A stretch of DNA of 64,000 nucleotides from Cymodocea nodosa. Taxonomy: Eukaryota > Streptophyta > Magnoliopsida > Alismatales > Cymodoceaceae. The position numbers and the translations under genes were made by a program. The DNA lies in the NCBI GenBank assembly GCA_036874045.1, contig CM072345.1, positions 8,891,501 through 8,955,500 on the forward strand. Reading direction: 5' to 3'. The notes below the pieces were generated by a model. That model did not search any database and was not told the DNA's origin. It saw nothing but the letters and a program-made list of their open reading frames with translations. This document shows positions 10,801 through 22,439 of the stretch, piece by piece; the stretch's first letter is position 1, and each line of letters opens with the position of its first letter.

Positions 10801-13609
10801 CTAAAGCTTGCCTATGTTACTGTAGTTTAAACATATCTCACATGTAACATGAATCTTGTTAATTTTCCTGATTGTGTAATAAAACTTCCATCTGCTGAGT
10901 CTATTTCATCGACTTGATACTCACTAGAGAGGACCCATCAACACTGACGAGGGGTGATTCAAGATCAGCCCCTACTATCCATCTATGTTGATTCTCTTGC
11001 CATTACTCTTATAATTGACACTGTCGCTATTCATTCATGACAGGTGAAATTCGAGTACCAAAATCTAGAGAAAACTATCCTATTGAAATTTCAAGGGGAG
11101 GTATATCTAATTTCATTCCCTTTTCTAGATTATTGTTCCAAATCATTCAATTACATTGTAATTATCTTCTTTGAGCAAACCAGGTAGGAGGCGATCCCTT
11201 GTTACAAACTGGGAGAAAAGTGAAAGATCTCTTGCCCGTGAAGGGTTAACAGCTAGTGATCTGACTGAAAGCAGCCCAGCTTCTAACTTCTCATTTAGTT
11301 TGGTATACTCTTGCGACTTATTTTGGAGAATAATATTATCTTTCTTGCAGTTATAGTCTTTAAACTTTATCAACTGTACTTTATTTCTTGGGAATGCTGG
11401 TTCACAGTCACAACTCTGTTTTAAGTTTCACATAACAATTTCTACAAAATTCTTGCCTTGCTTTCAAGTCACTATGGTATGATAATGCTATATGAAATAA
11501 TCTGATAAAGTGATTTCCATGATGTGAGAAATTAGAGTGACTGGAACTTAGAAAACGTGTACTTGTATCCATTATAGGAGTGAATAACCGACTTCATGAA
11601 CCTTTCATGACATATTTCCTTAAATTTAGAGTATGGCTTTAAATATTTTTCTGTATTCACCATTTTTAATGGAGAACAATATCATCATTCAACCCAGTTT
11701 TTCAAATTTGCTTACAACTTCCAACAATTCTGATTAAAATACTAGAAAATTGTGATCCAACACTTTCAAATTTGTTTGCGCACGTTTTCTTTATAAGATA
11801 CCATTTCTTATATAACGAAATTACAGAGGGGACAAACTTCAATTGAAAAGGACAGGATCACTGAAAGTGATGATGATGTTATTGCTTCTCTAATGGAACA
11901 ACATGAAGATTTCTTATCTTCTACAAGATCTCGCTTAACGAAATTGCAGGTACACTTGCAAATTTGTTTTTTCATTTTGGATCTATATTCTTTTGATGAG
12001 CTATTCACCTATTCCATACCAGTTTACCACTTTCAAACAAGTTGTTTTTCTGTGATGTGACTTATTTCACAACTATTATAGATTCAGTTTTCGTATTTGT
12101 ATCTGTTTAGTATCCACATTATCCAAATTCGTCTAATTAATATTCAAGTATTTATCTACATATCTAAATTGTATCCATTGGATTTATCTGAATTTAGATA
12201 AATCCAAATCTGTTAAAAATTTGAATTTGAACATCCGATAATCCAAATCTGAATATCCGAATTCAACTATGTTTTATTTTTCATTTTTATCTATTAATTG
12301 TCTAAATAATCTAATATTTACATATGCACATATTATGTAAATATATAATAAATAAATAACATTTATAAGTTTATATACATACGTAACTGTATATCTAAAT
12401 AACTAGATAAATGGATGATAGCTGGGTTTTAATCGGATGGATACAAAGTGTATCCAAATTTGGTTTGAATATTTTCTTTCAGATATTAAATTTAGTTTGG
12501 TAGATATTGAATTCAGATATTTTCTTGTTAAAAAAATTATGATTCAAATGAGATTTCTGATTTTAAATGCCCCCATTTACAGGCCTAATTGTGGTTTTCT
12601 AGATTTTTTACTCGCTAATTTTTCTTCCAGGTTGTGCATCATCCTTGGCAAAGGAATGATTTTAAGGGTGCCATCAGTGTAATAGAAAAGATGTCTGATC
12701 CTGCTGTAAGTATTTTAGGGTAATTGACGTGGCTTACCCTAGCTTCAATTTAACGTGTTACAAACCCTGAGATTTGAAAGTGCAGGTATCTGCCGATGTA
12801 GTCAGTGTGCTCTTTGATAAAATAGACATTGTCACTCTTGATGTTTGCACTTGCCTTCTACCAGTCCTCACAACTCTTTTAGAGGCTAAAATGGATAGGT
12901 ATGTCCTGGAACGTCAGAAAATTTTCCGTGTTTGTGTTTTCATCAAAGCTGCTTTTCATTTTTCTTTTAATTGACGTTTTCTCGACAATGAATTTTCATT
13001 TTCTCTTGGTTTGGTGATTTCTAGTTGGGTAGATTGATTATGTGCAATTAAGTAATTTTTAAGAATAAGGGAACTATTCTTGTCTTTTATTATTAAATTA
13101 GGGCTGAAAACTTTAATTCAACATTCTATTTAGATACAACATAATGGTGTTTTCTTGAATTTGTTCATTCAGGCCAATAAGCATTTCGTTGGACATGCTG
13201 GTTAAGCTCGTCCGACTTTTTGGACCTCTAATTCATTCGACAGTGTCAGCATCTACACCTGTTGGTGTAGACCTTGAAGCGGAGCAAAGGTATTTCTTGT
13301 TTTCCAACGCATGTGCATCCTGCATTTTCCTCAACTGCCCAATACTAACATTTTTGCTTCTTACTTGAACACAGGCTTGAACGGTGTAATTCATGTTTTA
13401 CTGAGCTGGAAAAAATCAAATCTAGACTTGCTTCGCTCACAAGGTTTTATCTATCTTTATTCATGAGCCGCAATATTTTGTATCCTCGGTAACTTAGAAA
13501 ATCTGAAGGCATTTGCTTAACACCGACTATTTTTTCATCTTGCAGAAGAGGAGGCTCTATTTCCAAGTCCGCCCGAGAGTTGAAACTTGCTCTCCAAGAA
13601 ATGCAATAA
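1860..13609 (+). CDS. KTN80: Katanin p80 WD40 repeat-containing subunit B1 homolog
   Basis: Regulatory subunit of the microtubule-severing enzyme katanin; it targets the p60 AAA ATPase to microtubule crossovers and branch points (family knowledge). Exons: 1860-1887, 2120-2250, 2393-2510, 2613-2839, 4770-4872, 6932-7002, 9326-9400, 9498-9641, 9767-9944, 10051-10656, 11044-11100, 11184-11302, 11827-11949, 12631-12705, 12786-12898, 13173-13289, 13375-13443, 13546-13609. All phases close, giving 805 residues, close to the family's usual size. Residues 1 to about 300 form a WD40 propeller ([26 protein letters not shown]). The middle is a Ser/Pro-rich linker with a near-repeated segment ending in VPRTNPR and VPRANTR. 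The last 190 or so residues are the con80 domain that binds p60. The ATG is chosen because exon 1 (MTTKRAYKL) joins to QEFVAHS as in known homologs. Introns 4-6 are long and carry repeats. The donor of intron 17 (AG|GTTTTA) is weak. Confidence 0.95.
3420..3840. mobile_element. Transposon-like segment in katanin intron 4
   Basis: The block contains the phrase TTTTACGTGGTTCACC followed by CTACGTCTATGGCTGATG. It resembles the recurring '...TTTACGTGGTTCGG...CTACGTCCACGG...' signature of plant interspersed repeats, recalled from general knowledge. No terminal repeats or coding domain could be defined, so the class is unknown. The open frame 3539-3832 within it has no recognisable product. Confidence 0.3.
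5902..6056 (-). mobile_element. Au-type SINE, antisense in katanin intron 5
   Basis: Read on the minus strand, this shows the layout of the plant Au SINE family: a tRNA-like head with an A-box-like stretch ending near GGCTTGGCAC, a B-box region (AGGGTTCGTGGGCTC), the middle CTTGTGAATGTAAAGTTGTG, and a tail resembling CTTGGTGCATTAAGTTTTCC. The order and spacing match the family as remembered. Internal bases have diverged, so this is an old copy. No target-site duplication was confirmed. Confidence 0.6.
7050..7414. repeat. Tandem duplication, two units of about 180 bp, in katanin intron 6
   Basis: The second unit repeats the first at an offset of 177-180 bases. Shared anchors are TTTCTCAAAATCAAGC (near 7073 and 7252), GAGTAAATCATGCCACTT, and GGATATTGGTAATGTTTT (near 7219 and 7396). 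Small indels and substitutions separate the copies. It lies just before the TIR element at 7557. Confidence 0.85.
7557..8970. mobile_element. Non-autonomous TIR element carrying a P450 fragment (Pack-type)
   Basis: The left end reads GGGCCTGTTTGTACACATTT and the right end, reverse-complemented, GGGGGGGTTTGTGCATGC, giving imperfect terminal inverted repeats. Both subterminal zones are packed with GGAAATGA-like motifs in opposite orientation, plus further TTTGTGCA copies (near 7670, 7715 and 8880). The trinucleotide GAT flanks both ends and may be a target duplication. The interior is a GC-rich island with a cytochrome P450 fragment (8344-8757, minus). No transposase is present. The superfamily is undecided: a 3-bp duplication with a GGGCCTGTTTG end favours a PIF/Harbinger-like element, but hAT or Mutator relatives are not excluded. 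It sits inside intron 6 of the katanin gene. Confidence 0.65.
8344..8757 (-). pseudogene. CYP78A-like cytochrome P450 C-terminal fragment
   Basis: An ATG-to-TAG open frame of 137 residues matches the C-terminal part of CYP78-family P450s: [17 protein letters not shown], the PERF motif ([10 protein letters not shown]), then [13 protein letters not shown] and [18 protein letters not shown]. In functional P450s the haem loop is FxxGxRxCxG. Here the invariant Arg is Gln and the final Gly is Arg; only the Cys remains. The I-helix, the ExxR helix and the N-terminal exon are absent. It corresponds to roughly the second exon of a CYP78 gene, lies antisense to katanin and is enclosed by inverted repeats. 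It is best read as a captured, decayed fragment with no P450 activity. Whether it is transcribed is unknown. Confidence 0.85.
12178..12207. repeat. Perfect hairpin, 12-nt arms
   Basis: TTGGATTTATCT (12178-12189), a six-base loop, then AGATAAATCCAA (12196-12207). It lies in an AT-rich part of katanin intron 13 with several further 'atccaaat' and 'ggat' motifs, which suggests a MITE remnant. Confidence 0.7.
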
Positions 13610-16600
13610 CCGACCCACTGATCACAGAAATTCATACAGGCATTACCATTCTGATGATATTGATCTCTCCGTTTATTCCTCTCACAAAAGGAGGCAGAAT
13701 TAAATGACCTGAGAGTTCCACGTTCACTTAATCCCTCTCCCTCCGTTGATAACAACATAACCTTGAAGTCATGCTGAAGGAGGATTTTGCTAGCAAAGCA
13801 ACCTGTGGCATGGCAAAAACGAACCCGCCCACGCCCCGGTCATCCGAGAGTTGTATCCTAACTTGTGGAAAGCACTAACCTTGTTTCCTATCCCACTGTT
13901 GTGTGTGATTGGGCATGATGATCTCCTGATCTTGTTAATGTTTGATTTCATTGGATGGTGCTTCGTCTGTTACTCTTCGAAAAAAATTTGAGGAAGCGAA
14001 AAGGGAAGAAAAGAATATATATTTTCCTTTTCTTTTCTGTCGTCTTTCATGGCACTTTGTTACGCTTCATATTTTCTACTTCACTACTGTACAAGAGAAT
14101 GTTTTTATTTTATGCGTTAAATTGCAACCACTCTTGTGGAAGGAACACTTGAATTGCAACGTATCTTACGTGAATGTGGAAAAAAGGTATTCCCTGCGAT
14201 GTTTCGTTAATGTTGTCTGATCCCACATTTGAATTAAGGGATTGGTTGTCTCTCGCTGTTGATGCCTGGGAAACATGGAGGTTTTAATAGACCATTTTCA
14301 TCTTAAGCATTTGCAATATTTTTTGTTAGTGTTTAAAATAATGTATCAAATTTCATTTTGGATTGATTGGTTCTTAAATAAAGATAACCTGTTCGATCCA
14401 TGACACCTAATTGATTTGCCTGACAATACTTCGATAAGATCTACTGAACCATCAACCTAACGACCGTACCAACTCCATAAAAATTCTAGCAAACCTTAAT
14501 TTAATCCTCATTGAACTATTTTTTAATGTGTTTATGTTCGGGCTCCAAACAACTATTCCTTCTCTTATAATAACAACCTCAAAGAAGAGTTACACCGTTC
14601 CTAGTTGGCAATGATGAGTTTTTAGCATTAGGATTTCGAAAGTATCTCAGAAATCGGCTGGATTTAATTTTCTCTGACCAACAACTGTGGATTAATGTTC
14701 ATGTCCTGGCCTTGTAGATTAAGAACACTGATTTGAATTGAAGCCTCCATACATAAGTGGAAAGGAACGTCGTTGCATCCATTCATATGGCTTCTGTTTG
14801 CCCATAAATCTGCCTTAATTAATTAAGCTGACAAATAAATGTTGAAAAATAGTGCTCACTCCAAATCGTTAATTGACCTCATGAGCAACCCTCCGTTTGA
14901 AAACAGAATAATCAGGTCACGATCATAGACTCCGTTCCGTTGCCAAGGGAAATCACGTACAGGTCCCATTTCACAATTCCGTTCGTCTAATTTTTTTTTA
15001 AATCGCTCCGAAGTCATCAGAAATTTTCTTTATTATGTTTGTATTGATAACCATTACAATTGACCATTTACATATAGAGTACATATTTCAACAATGAATT
15101 TTAAGTAAAATATTTTCTTTCACTTTCTGATTCTCGTGAATTCTTTTACGGGTCCATTAGTACATAACAAAAAGTTTAGATGAAAATAAAATAAAATATC
15201 TGTGTACTTCTTTTTGAACTATATAATAAGTTAGAATCTATGTCATGTCTGCAATATAGATATCCACATCTTGTGTGTTTGAAACAACCTCTATCTACAT
15301 TATTTGTCTGTCTAGACATATTTCTAGTTACTATATTATCTTCAAAAATTAACCATAATTGCTCATAAATAAAACATTGTTTTCTTTTGCAACTTTCATA
15401 CTTTGAATATATCTATAAAAATAATAATTTAGATAAAAAATATCTATTAAAAAGTCATAAGAAATCAAACCTTAATGAATTCATTCTATATCTCCTCATC
15501 TATGTGAGTATGACTTTGTATGAAATTATAACCTCATCTACTCTAATTTGTAATTTTTTAATAGTTGCACTACATTTGTTATTAGTCTTAAGGTGACTTT
15601 CCACATTTTTTTAGTGATACATTCATTTCTTTTGTTGTATTTTTCTATTACTTCATCTTAAGTGCTTTTTATATTTCCATCATAGTTTTTTTGTTTTCTT
15701 TATTTAATACTTCTATCAAAATATTTAAGAAAAATACATTTGTTTCAACATTCCAACTTATATAACTTCATCCTTTAACACTCTTTCTTCTATTAGGAGT
15801 AGTCATATTCTACATTAAGAACAAATATTATTAAAGATAGAAGTGTGAATCTTGCAAAAAAAATGAAGTTACTTTCTTTAAACATCATAATAGATTAGGA
15901 CAAATTATCAACGAAGAGTCCCTTGAACAAATAATTATTTACAACATCATAATAAACTCAAATATTCTACCTTGAGTTCAGATAATAACAATGAAATGAA
16001 TCATATTATTGTCTGTTTTATACAATCCTATTTTATAAATCTTATTGCTACCAAAATCATTCCAAAAATTTAAATTATGCTATAGGAGAGGCAACATAAC
16101 AAGAAAAAAGAAAAAGAAAATATCACAAAATTTCACTACATCTATCATCAACCTACAATTTTCTTCTTGTTTCTTGTGGAGGTCTTGATGCTAGGCAGTG
16201 TTGCTCTATCCTTACTTTAGATAGTTTGATGGTAGTTGTATTAGTGTTTATAGAAGCTTGTCTTTGCAAGTTTTCTAATGTTTGCCTACAGGTGCCCATC
16301 TTTGAAACTCGTCAAATGTCTATCATAAATATTGCTGTTGATTGAGTCAAGTGTGGTAAATCAAGTTAATTGATCCATGTTTGTATTTGTTTACCGTACA
16401 ATCAAATAAATTAACTATAGTTCATGCTTGTATATTGATGCCACCAACCTTACTTCTACTGCTGCAATTATTACAGTTCTTGTTTCCTATAGTTGTTTAT
16501 GTCATTTATTGTTATATTTGAGTTTGTCGTAAGTTAGATACTTTAATACCTAGAAACAGATTATTCACTGACTGAAAACATAACCCAAAAACAATATCTA

Positions 16601-17678
16601 TTCAATGCACTAAATAAACAGATATTTACGAACGATTAATAACAGACTTTTACAAACAAACAACTATATAAATTGACTGCAAACAAACAGATTAATAACA
16701 GATGTTTACAACGATTTTAGCACTATAAATAAACATTCAAATAACTATTCAACTATGACAAAACATAGACAAACAACTATAACAGAGATCTAATAAAATA
16801 AGACACCTCCATATTTGATATGAAAATAAGGATAACCCACAAAAAAACCAGGGACAAATCTTACTGATTACCCGTGCAAAGAAGGTTCGGGCGACTACTG
16901 AACGACTAGTGCTGATGACTACTGAGCGATTGTGCCAACGAGGTTCAAGCGACTGGTGAGCGACTGCGCTAATGAGGTTCATTGACTACTGGGCAGAGAT
17001 TTTAGGCATTCCAGGGCGGTTGGCGTGCTGACGACTGCCAAGTGACAATTTCGAGCCTTTAAGGCCTGAGAGATTTCGAGAGCAGCCGACGTCCTGATGG
17101 GATTCCAGGTGTTCGAGGGCGGCCGACACATTGGGATTCGATGCGACTGCCAACAGAGAGGAAAGGGCGTTCAAGGGCAGAGAGATTCACGAGTTTCGGA
17201 CGTTCGAGGGCAAAGGAAGGGACGTTCAAACGTTTCGGATGTTCAGGTGTGAGACGGAAATGGGAAGATCGGATGTGCTTCGGTGGGAAAGCTGGAGACG
17301 AAAAGGGAAATTGTTCCTTTTATACCGGTCGAAATGTTAGAACACTCCTTTCCCTCGTTTCCGGTGTATACTAACGTCGGAATTCAGCCACTTTCCGTCA
17401 AACACTAACTCCCCGTACATGCCGAATGCAAAGACAAACACTTTTGGAAGTAGACTAATTCTAAAGTATAATATATTTTAAAATATAATAAATATTTATT
17501 TAATGTATTGACATCCAAGAGGAGCATATTTATTTCTGCTTCTTGCAAACTCAAGCTTTTAATGAAGTTATGATCCACAACTCATGATCATAAGAAGTGG
17601 ACCTTAGCACAGATCGATGATTAATCAATCCTCCATGTTATCACCGCTCCTGTTCATGATCCATCCCACACTCCTCTT
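13610..17678. other. Intergenic between katanin and the ABCG gene (convergent)
   Basis: Both flanking genes end here. The first few hundred bases are the presumed katanin 3' UTR. The region 15000-16750 is very AT-rich and looks like old transposon debris, without a recognisable coding domain. At 16860-17450 there is a GC-rich island (separate entry). No gene is supported; the short open frames lack a family signature. Confidence 0.6.
16870..17260. repeat. GC-rich island of degenerate short repeats
   Basis: Variants of 'gcgactactgagcgac' with 'aacgaggttca' recur at about 40-base spacing from 16889 to 16985. Then 'ttcgagggcggccgac', 'gttcaagggcag' and 'gttcgagggcaaagg' recur to about 17260. 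The island is bounded by very AT-rich DNA on the left. Both strands are partly open, but no protein family is recognised. It may be the interior of a non-autonomous transposon. Confidence 0.45.
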
Positions 17679-20600
17679 TCAATCCTCGCGGCCATTAATA
17701 TTATTGAGAGCATCGACAGATGGAGCTGTGAAGGAGAGCGAGCGCGACATGACGGCGACTCCCCCGGTGGCTGCTCTACTGCTCCTCTTCTTCTGTCTCA
17801 ACCTTCTCCTTGCCCGGTAGCCCCTGAGCCATGGGGACACATCCTCGCTTATCTTGATCATGCCCAAGAAGAGGAGGCGGTAGATGACGATCATGCCGAA
17901 GAGGACCCCAAGGTTATCCCACTTCGACCGGTCGACGTCGATCTGGAACACGTATTGGAGGACGTACTCCCCGGAGATTTTGGGAAGCTCCGGCGACTGG
18001 TTGTCAAACACCAGTCCTCTCAGGTCGTTCTGGTAGCTTCCCTGAAACGCCCAGTAATGGAAGCTGATGTAGGACATTGGGTAACGCCACACTGGTTTGG
18101 GTATGTCGTTCGGTAACCTGAAGTATCCAGAAACCAGCATGAAAATTCCCTACATGTTGATCACCAGAGGCATACGTATGAGATATGAGAGATCAATAAT
18201 TGTTAGCTAGTATATATATACACACACACATCATTCTTAAATTAATGTAGACATCTTAGTTTTCTATCAGAAAACATGCATGTTCTTACACTATACGATG
18301 CACACCTACTAAGGAATTAAGTTTGCTGGTATATATGCCATATTTGTTTGTGGATTGAAAAGAAATATGTATGTCTGGCTACTAGCCAGTATTGTTGCAG
18401 ACAACGAGCTAGCAAATTGGTTCAATCAATCACCTGGATTCCGGCACCGATGATGATTCCCATGAGGAAGTTGGGGACGACGCTGGCTATGGCCATCATC
18501 AAGCTCTCGACGACGGTGACGCTGCCGTAGAGGCACAGCACGAAGAAGAGGTAGTGGAAGAAGCCTGGGTGGAGGTGGACCATGAAGTAACAGATGGTTC
18601 CAGAGAGGATGGAGATGAGGAGAAGGAAGGGCATGGCTGAGACGGTGTTGCTGATCACAAACACTCCCACTCCGTAGTGACCATTGAGTCGTTCTCTCTG
18701 GAACACCTGCAGACACCATCGATATATACATGCATTATTAGATAGGGTTTGATCGATCGAGTTGGTGGTGTTAATGGGTGGTCTATATATATATGTGACC
18801 AATTCAACCTTCATGTCTTCGACGAAGGAAGGGAACCCTCCAATCGACATGAAGGTTACAAAGCCAAAGATGAAGGAAATGCATGCGCCTCTTGCCTGTC
18901 ATATATATATATATGGAACAAGTTCAACAACAACAATGTTAGAAAAGTCCTAAATTAATCCGAGTATAAAAGGGATGGAACTTATACTTGTATAATAATA
19001 AATTCCTTTACTTACTATCAATTGAAATTTCACTGTAAATTCATATGCATCTAATAAGCTAAAAGCAAAGAAGTGTATTAGAAAAGCCTTACATTGGAAG
19101 AGATGAAACATGAGCTGAAATTTCACAAACAAAAGAAATCATGTATATATAACAGGAGCAATAATCATGGTGACGTACCAGTATGGAATTATACAGAGTA
19201 CCAATGTCGAGATAAATGGTTCCAATGCAAATAGTGACGACGATGTAGATGAGGAGCCTCAGCCAGTAGTACCCAAAGTCCCTGGACATGTTCACGAAGG
19301 AGCGTTTGGTGAGGGTGAGGGATTGCATCAGAAAACTTGCTTGGCTTCCTTCTAAGTCCAACACCATTCCTTTCTGCAATTAAGTTGCCCACCAGTGGAT
19401 CGGAGAGAGTTCGATTCCCAAATCAGAAAATATCAACAACGAAAAAAGAAGCCAGCCTAATGGAGTACGTTTTGGGTACTTGGAAATTAAAATTTTGGTG
19501 GACTCACGACTTTGGACATCTCCTTCACCTTCTCCCTGACGTGGTAGTGTATGTGTGAAGAATGGTAGGATTTTATGAGCGTTCTTGTTGCTTCCGCCGT
19601 GGATACCTTCTCCAGTGGGTCGTCGGCCCTTTGCAGCTGCAATATTCGATCCAACAAACAGTACAGAGAAGGCGATCGAACCCACAAGATTTTAATTCCA
19701 TTCATTATTCATGCTTGATCTATTTTGAATGCTCCCGGCCACAAGAACCAATTAGAAAATAAGTAATTAAACAATCAAATCCTACCCTCAACTTGATGGA
19801 TCCCTTCAGACTTGCTTTAACCTTGTCGAAGTCGTTGTTTATGCACCTGAGGAAGTGGTCCGATGGATTCCTCAGAGCTGGGCAAGGAAACCCGGCTTGT
19901 GCGAAAAACTACATGGACGGCGATCAGCTTCGAGATTATTTCTTTATTTATGCATGCACGTCTGTGTCTGTGTATATACATATATACATAGAGAGAGAGA
20001 TGGATGCTGGCGGTGGTACCTCACATGCCTTGGAAGCCAGACCAAAGTAGACGGTTCTGCCGCCGGAGAGCAAGTAGAGGCGGTCGAAAAGCTCGAAGAC
20101 TTCACTGCTCGGTTGGTGGATGGAGGCGATCACGGTCCTCCCGTCCCTCGAAAGGCCCCGAAGTGTTTGGGTCACGAAAAACGCCGACGCGCTTCCCAGC
20201 CACATGTCGACCACATCATGTCAAAATGGGAAGAATGTTTTCTCTTTTTTAATGATGTTACATGCACTCATGATATATTAATTCAAAATTTACGAATAAT
20301 GAAAAGTAAGTCTGAAATATATTAAGATTAGAAAACAGTGAAGTACATATGAGATTTTTATTAGCTAACCTGTCGAGGCCACTGGTTGGCTCGTCGAGAA
20401 AGAGGAGACGAGGTCTCATGAGGATCTCGAGGGCGATGCTAACCCTCCTCTTCTCGCCGCCACTGATACCACGAAGGTGCCAGTTGCCGATGGGCGTGTC
20501 GGCACAGTCCTGGAGTCCCATCTCCACTATGGTTCCCTCCACCAGACCTCGCTTCTCCTCCCAGGGCATGTCGTCGGGGAGGCGGATCCGGGCGGAGTAC

Positions 20601-21137
20601 GCGATCGTCTCCCTCACCGTTAGGGTTCCGATCAGGTTGTCGTCTTGGGTCACGTACGCCTGCTCGTCACATCCATCAGCAGCAGCAGTAGCAGCAAGGG
20701 TAGTAGTAGTGTATGGTGGTAGTACTTACCGTCGTCCCAAAGGACATCTTCGTCCTCCTCCCATTGAGAAGTATGTTACCAGAGAGGAAAGCGTTGGCCG
20801 CAGGCCTGCCGGCGAGGACATCGAGGAGGGTCGACTTGCCGGAGCCCGACGGACCCATCAAAGCCATGAGGCTCCCAGGCTCGGCGTAGCCGGTGAGGCC
20901 ATGCAGCACCGTCTGCGTGTCTCCGTTCCCCAGCGTAACGGTGACGGTGAGATCCTCCCACGTCAACCTCGCCGAAACATCCGCGATCAACTCGGTGTTG
21001 ATCCCCCTCTCCTTCCACAGCGTCTCGCTCAACGGGCTAAGCCCTCCCTGCATTATTCCGCTTACCACCGCCCTGTTGGCTTCCATGTCCTCCACAGTCT
21101 GGGTAGCCGTGCTGCCGATGTCTTTCTCCGTACCCAT
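17679..21137 (-). CDS. ABC transporter G family half-transporter (ABCG11/12/15-like)
   Basis: A plasma-membrane half-size ABCG (WBC) transporter; relatives export cutin, wax or related lipids to the plant surface or pollen wall (family knowledge). Exons on the minus strand: 21137-20730, 20659-20370, 20191-20020, 19908-19786, 19636-19508, 19373-19179, 18895-18809, 18706-18434, 18149-17679; 715 residues. The nucleotide-binding domain comes first: Walker [10 protein letters not shown] (residues 95-103), ABC signature ISGGEKRR (about 201-208), Walker B LLFLDE (221-226), H-loop IASIHQPSS. The membrane domain follows, with the subgroup phrases [56 protein letters not shown] and [10 protein letters not shown]. 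It ends in a basic tail. The ATG at 21137 is used because the frame further upstream opens only with TTG. The subgroup is confident; the exact ortholog (ABCG11, 12, 13 or 15) is not. Exons are GC-rich compared with the neighbouring katanin gene. Confidence 0.93.
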
Positions 21138-22439
21138 CTCTTGTTTTCTTCCTCCCTTCTCCAGCTGGCTCACCACCCCCAAGCACTTCTGCTGCTGGCA
21201 CCAGAGCAGTGGAAGAGAAGAAAGTCTCTACAAATAAATAGAAAGGTGCGACCTTTTCTCCGTAGATCGATATCAATGGGTCATGGAGTTTTCGAGAGAG
21301 GAATCAAATCAGAGAGTAGAACTCATGCGAAAGAAGCATCTGGGTTTGTTGAGAAAATGGAAAACTGGTGCAAGCCCAGGTGGTACAGGGAAGGAACTTT
21401 GGAACATGGAGAAGAAGGAGAAGAAGGCGAAGGAGGAGGTGATGGGAATATGATTAGTGGTAAGCTTGTTGTAGGGTTCTTGTAATATCCATTAATATGG
21501 ACTGGTGCGCGTAGGTGGCGTAATTGAATGCGGTAGGAGCAGACCATCGACTCAGACTACGCCGTCGATCTGGTGGAAAGACCAGCGCATGACAAATTAT
21601 CACTATGACAGTAGTTTCACTAAGATCTGTTCTTATCCAAATCTCACGCTAATCTTTTCTGTATAGGTTTAATTTTGTCAAGAGGCTATCGTTTTAACTC
21701 ATCAAACACAGTTGTGTCTGTAATTTTTTTGATATCTTATCCATGGAAACTACGAATGTCAATCTGTAATTGGTTTGATGCTGTCTGTAGTTTCTTCTAA
21801 TGTTTGAATGTTAAAGAATGTAAAAAAAAAAATTGTAATTATGTTTTTTTGATAATGATAGATTTTACATTGATTTGAATTCAAACTTTTCTAGAAAAAT
21901 ATTAAAAATTAAGATTCCCTAGCACCTACTGACTTGTATTATTTCTGCTACCATTTGGACTGTCACAACTTAAGGGTGTGAGGCAAGAGTGGCATGTTAA
22001 CGGGTGATATTGATTTCCCAACATAATATACATATTTATGATTCATGCATGTTGACTACTTGTTAAACGAAGAAGTGATAATAATTGTTTAGGTTCAAAT
22101 CTAATAACTTCTTTTCTTTGATTCCACCACTGAAGTACAAATGAGAAATGTGTGAACTTTTTTGTCATGTTATTATTTTCACGGTGACCTGATGTTCAAC
22201 AGCTCCATGGGGGTGGCTTCAAGCATATGACACTTTAATTTCCTACATTTCCATGGATGTAAAAAATGTCAATCCAACAAATGAGGTGTGTTTGGGTTTT
22301 CCCAGCATTATATTAGAAAAACTTGGATTTGTTACTTCTATTTTTACTTAGTTAATTTATCTTTATGTCTACTCCTTCTTTTAGAATTAAACAAACAACC
22401 TTTAATACAATTTAGATATTAATTCCAATTTGTACTTTA

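Noticed and set aside
15200..15900. Possible antisense LINE or other retroelement ORF
   Set aside because: AT-rich with many stops. Unlike 35090-35640, no phrase could be matched confidently to a known element.
16749..17374. Several short frames on both strands of the GC-rich island
   Set aside because: They follow from low stop density in GC-rich repeats. No family similarity is recognised.
19400..19420. tRNA B-box-like GAGTTCGATTCCC
   Set aside because: No matching A box or acceptor stem lies upstream. It sits beside ABCG exon 6 in an intron.
20349..21485. 378-codon plus-strand frame, among the longest frames in the window
   Set aside because: It runs antisense through exons 1 and 2 of the ABCG gene. 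GC-rich third positions keep stops out of that strand. It has no family signature.
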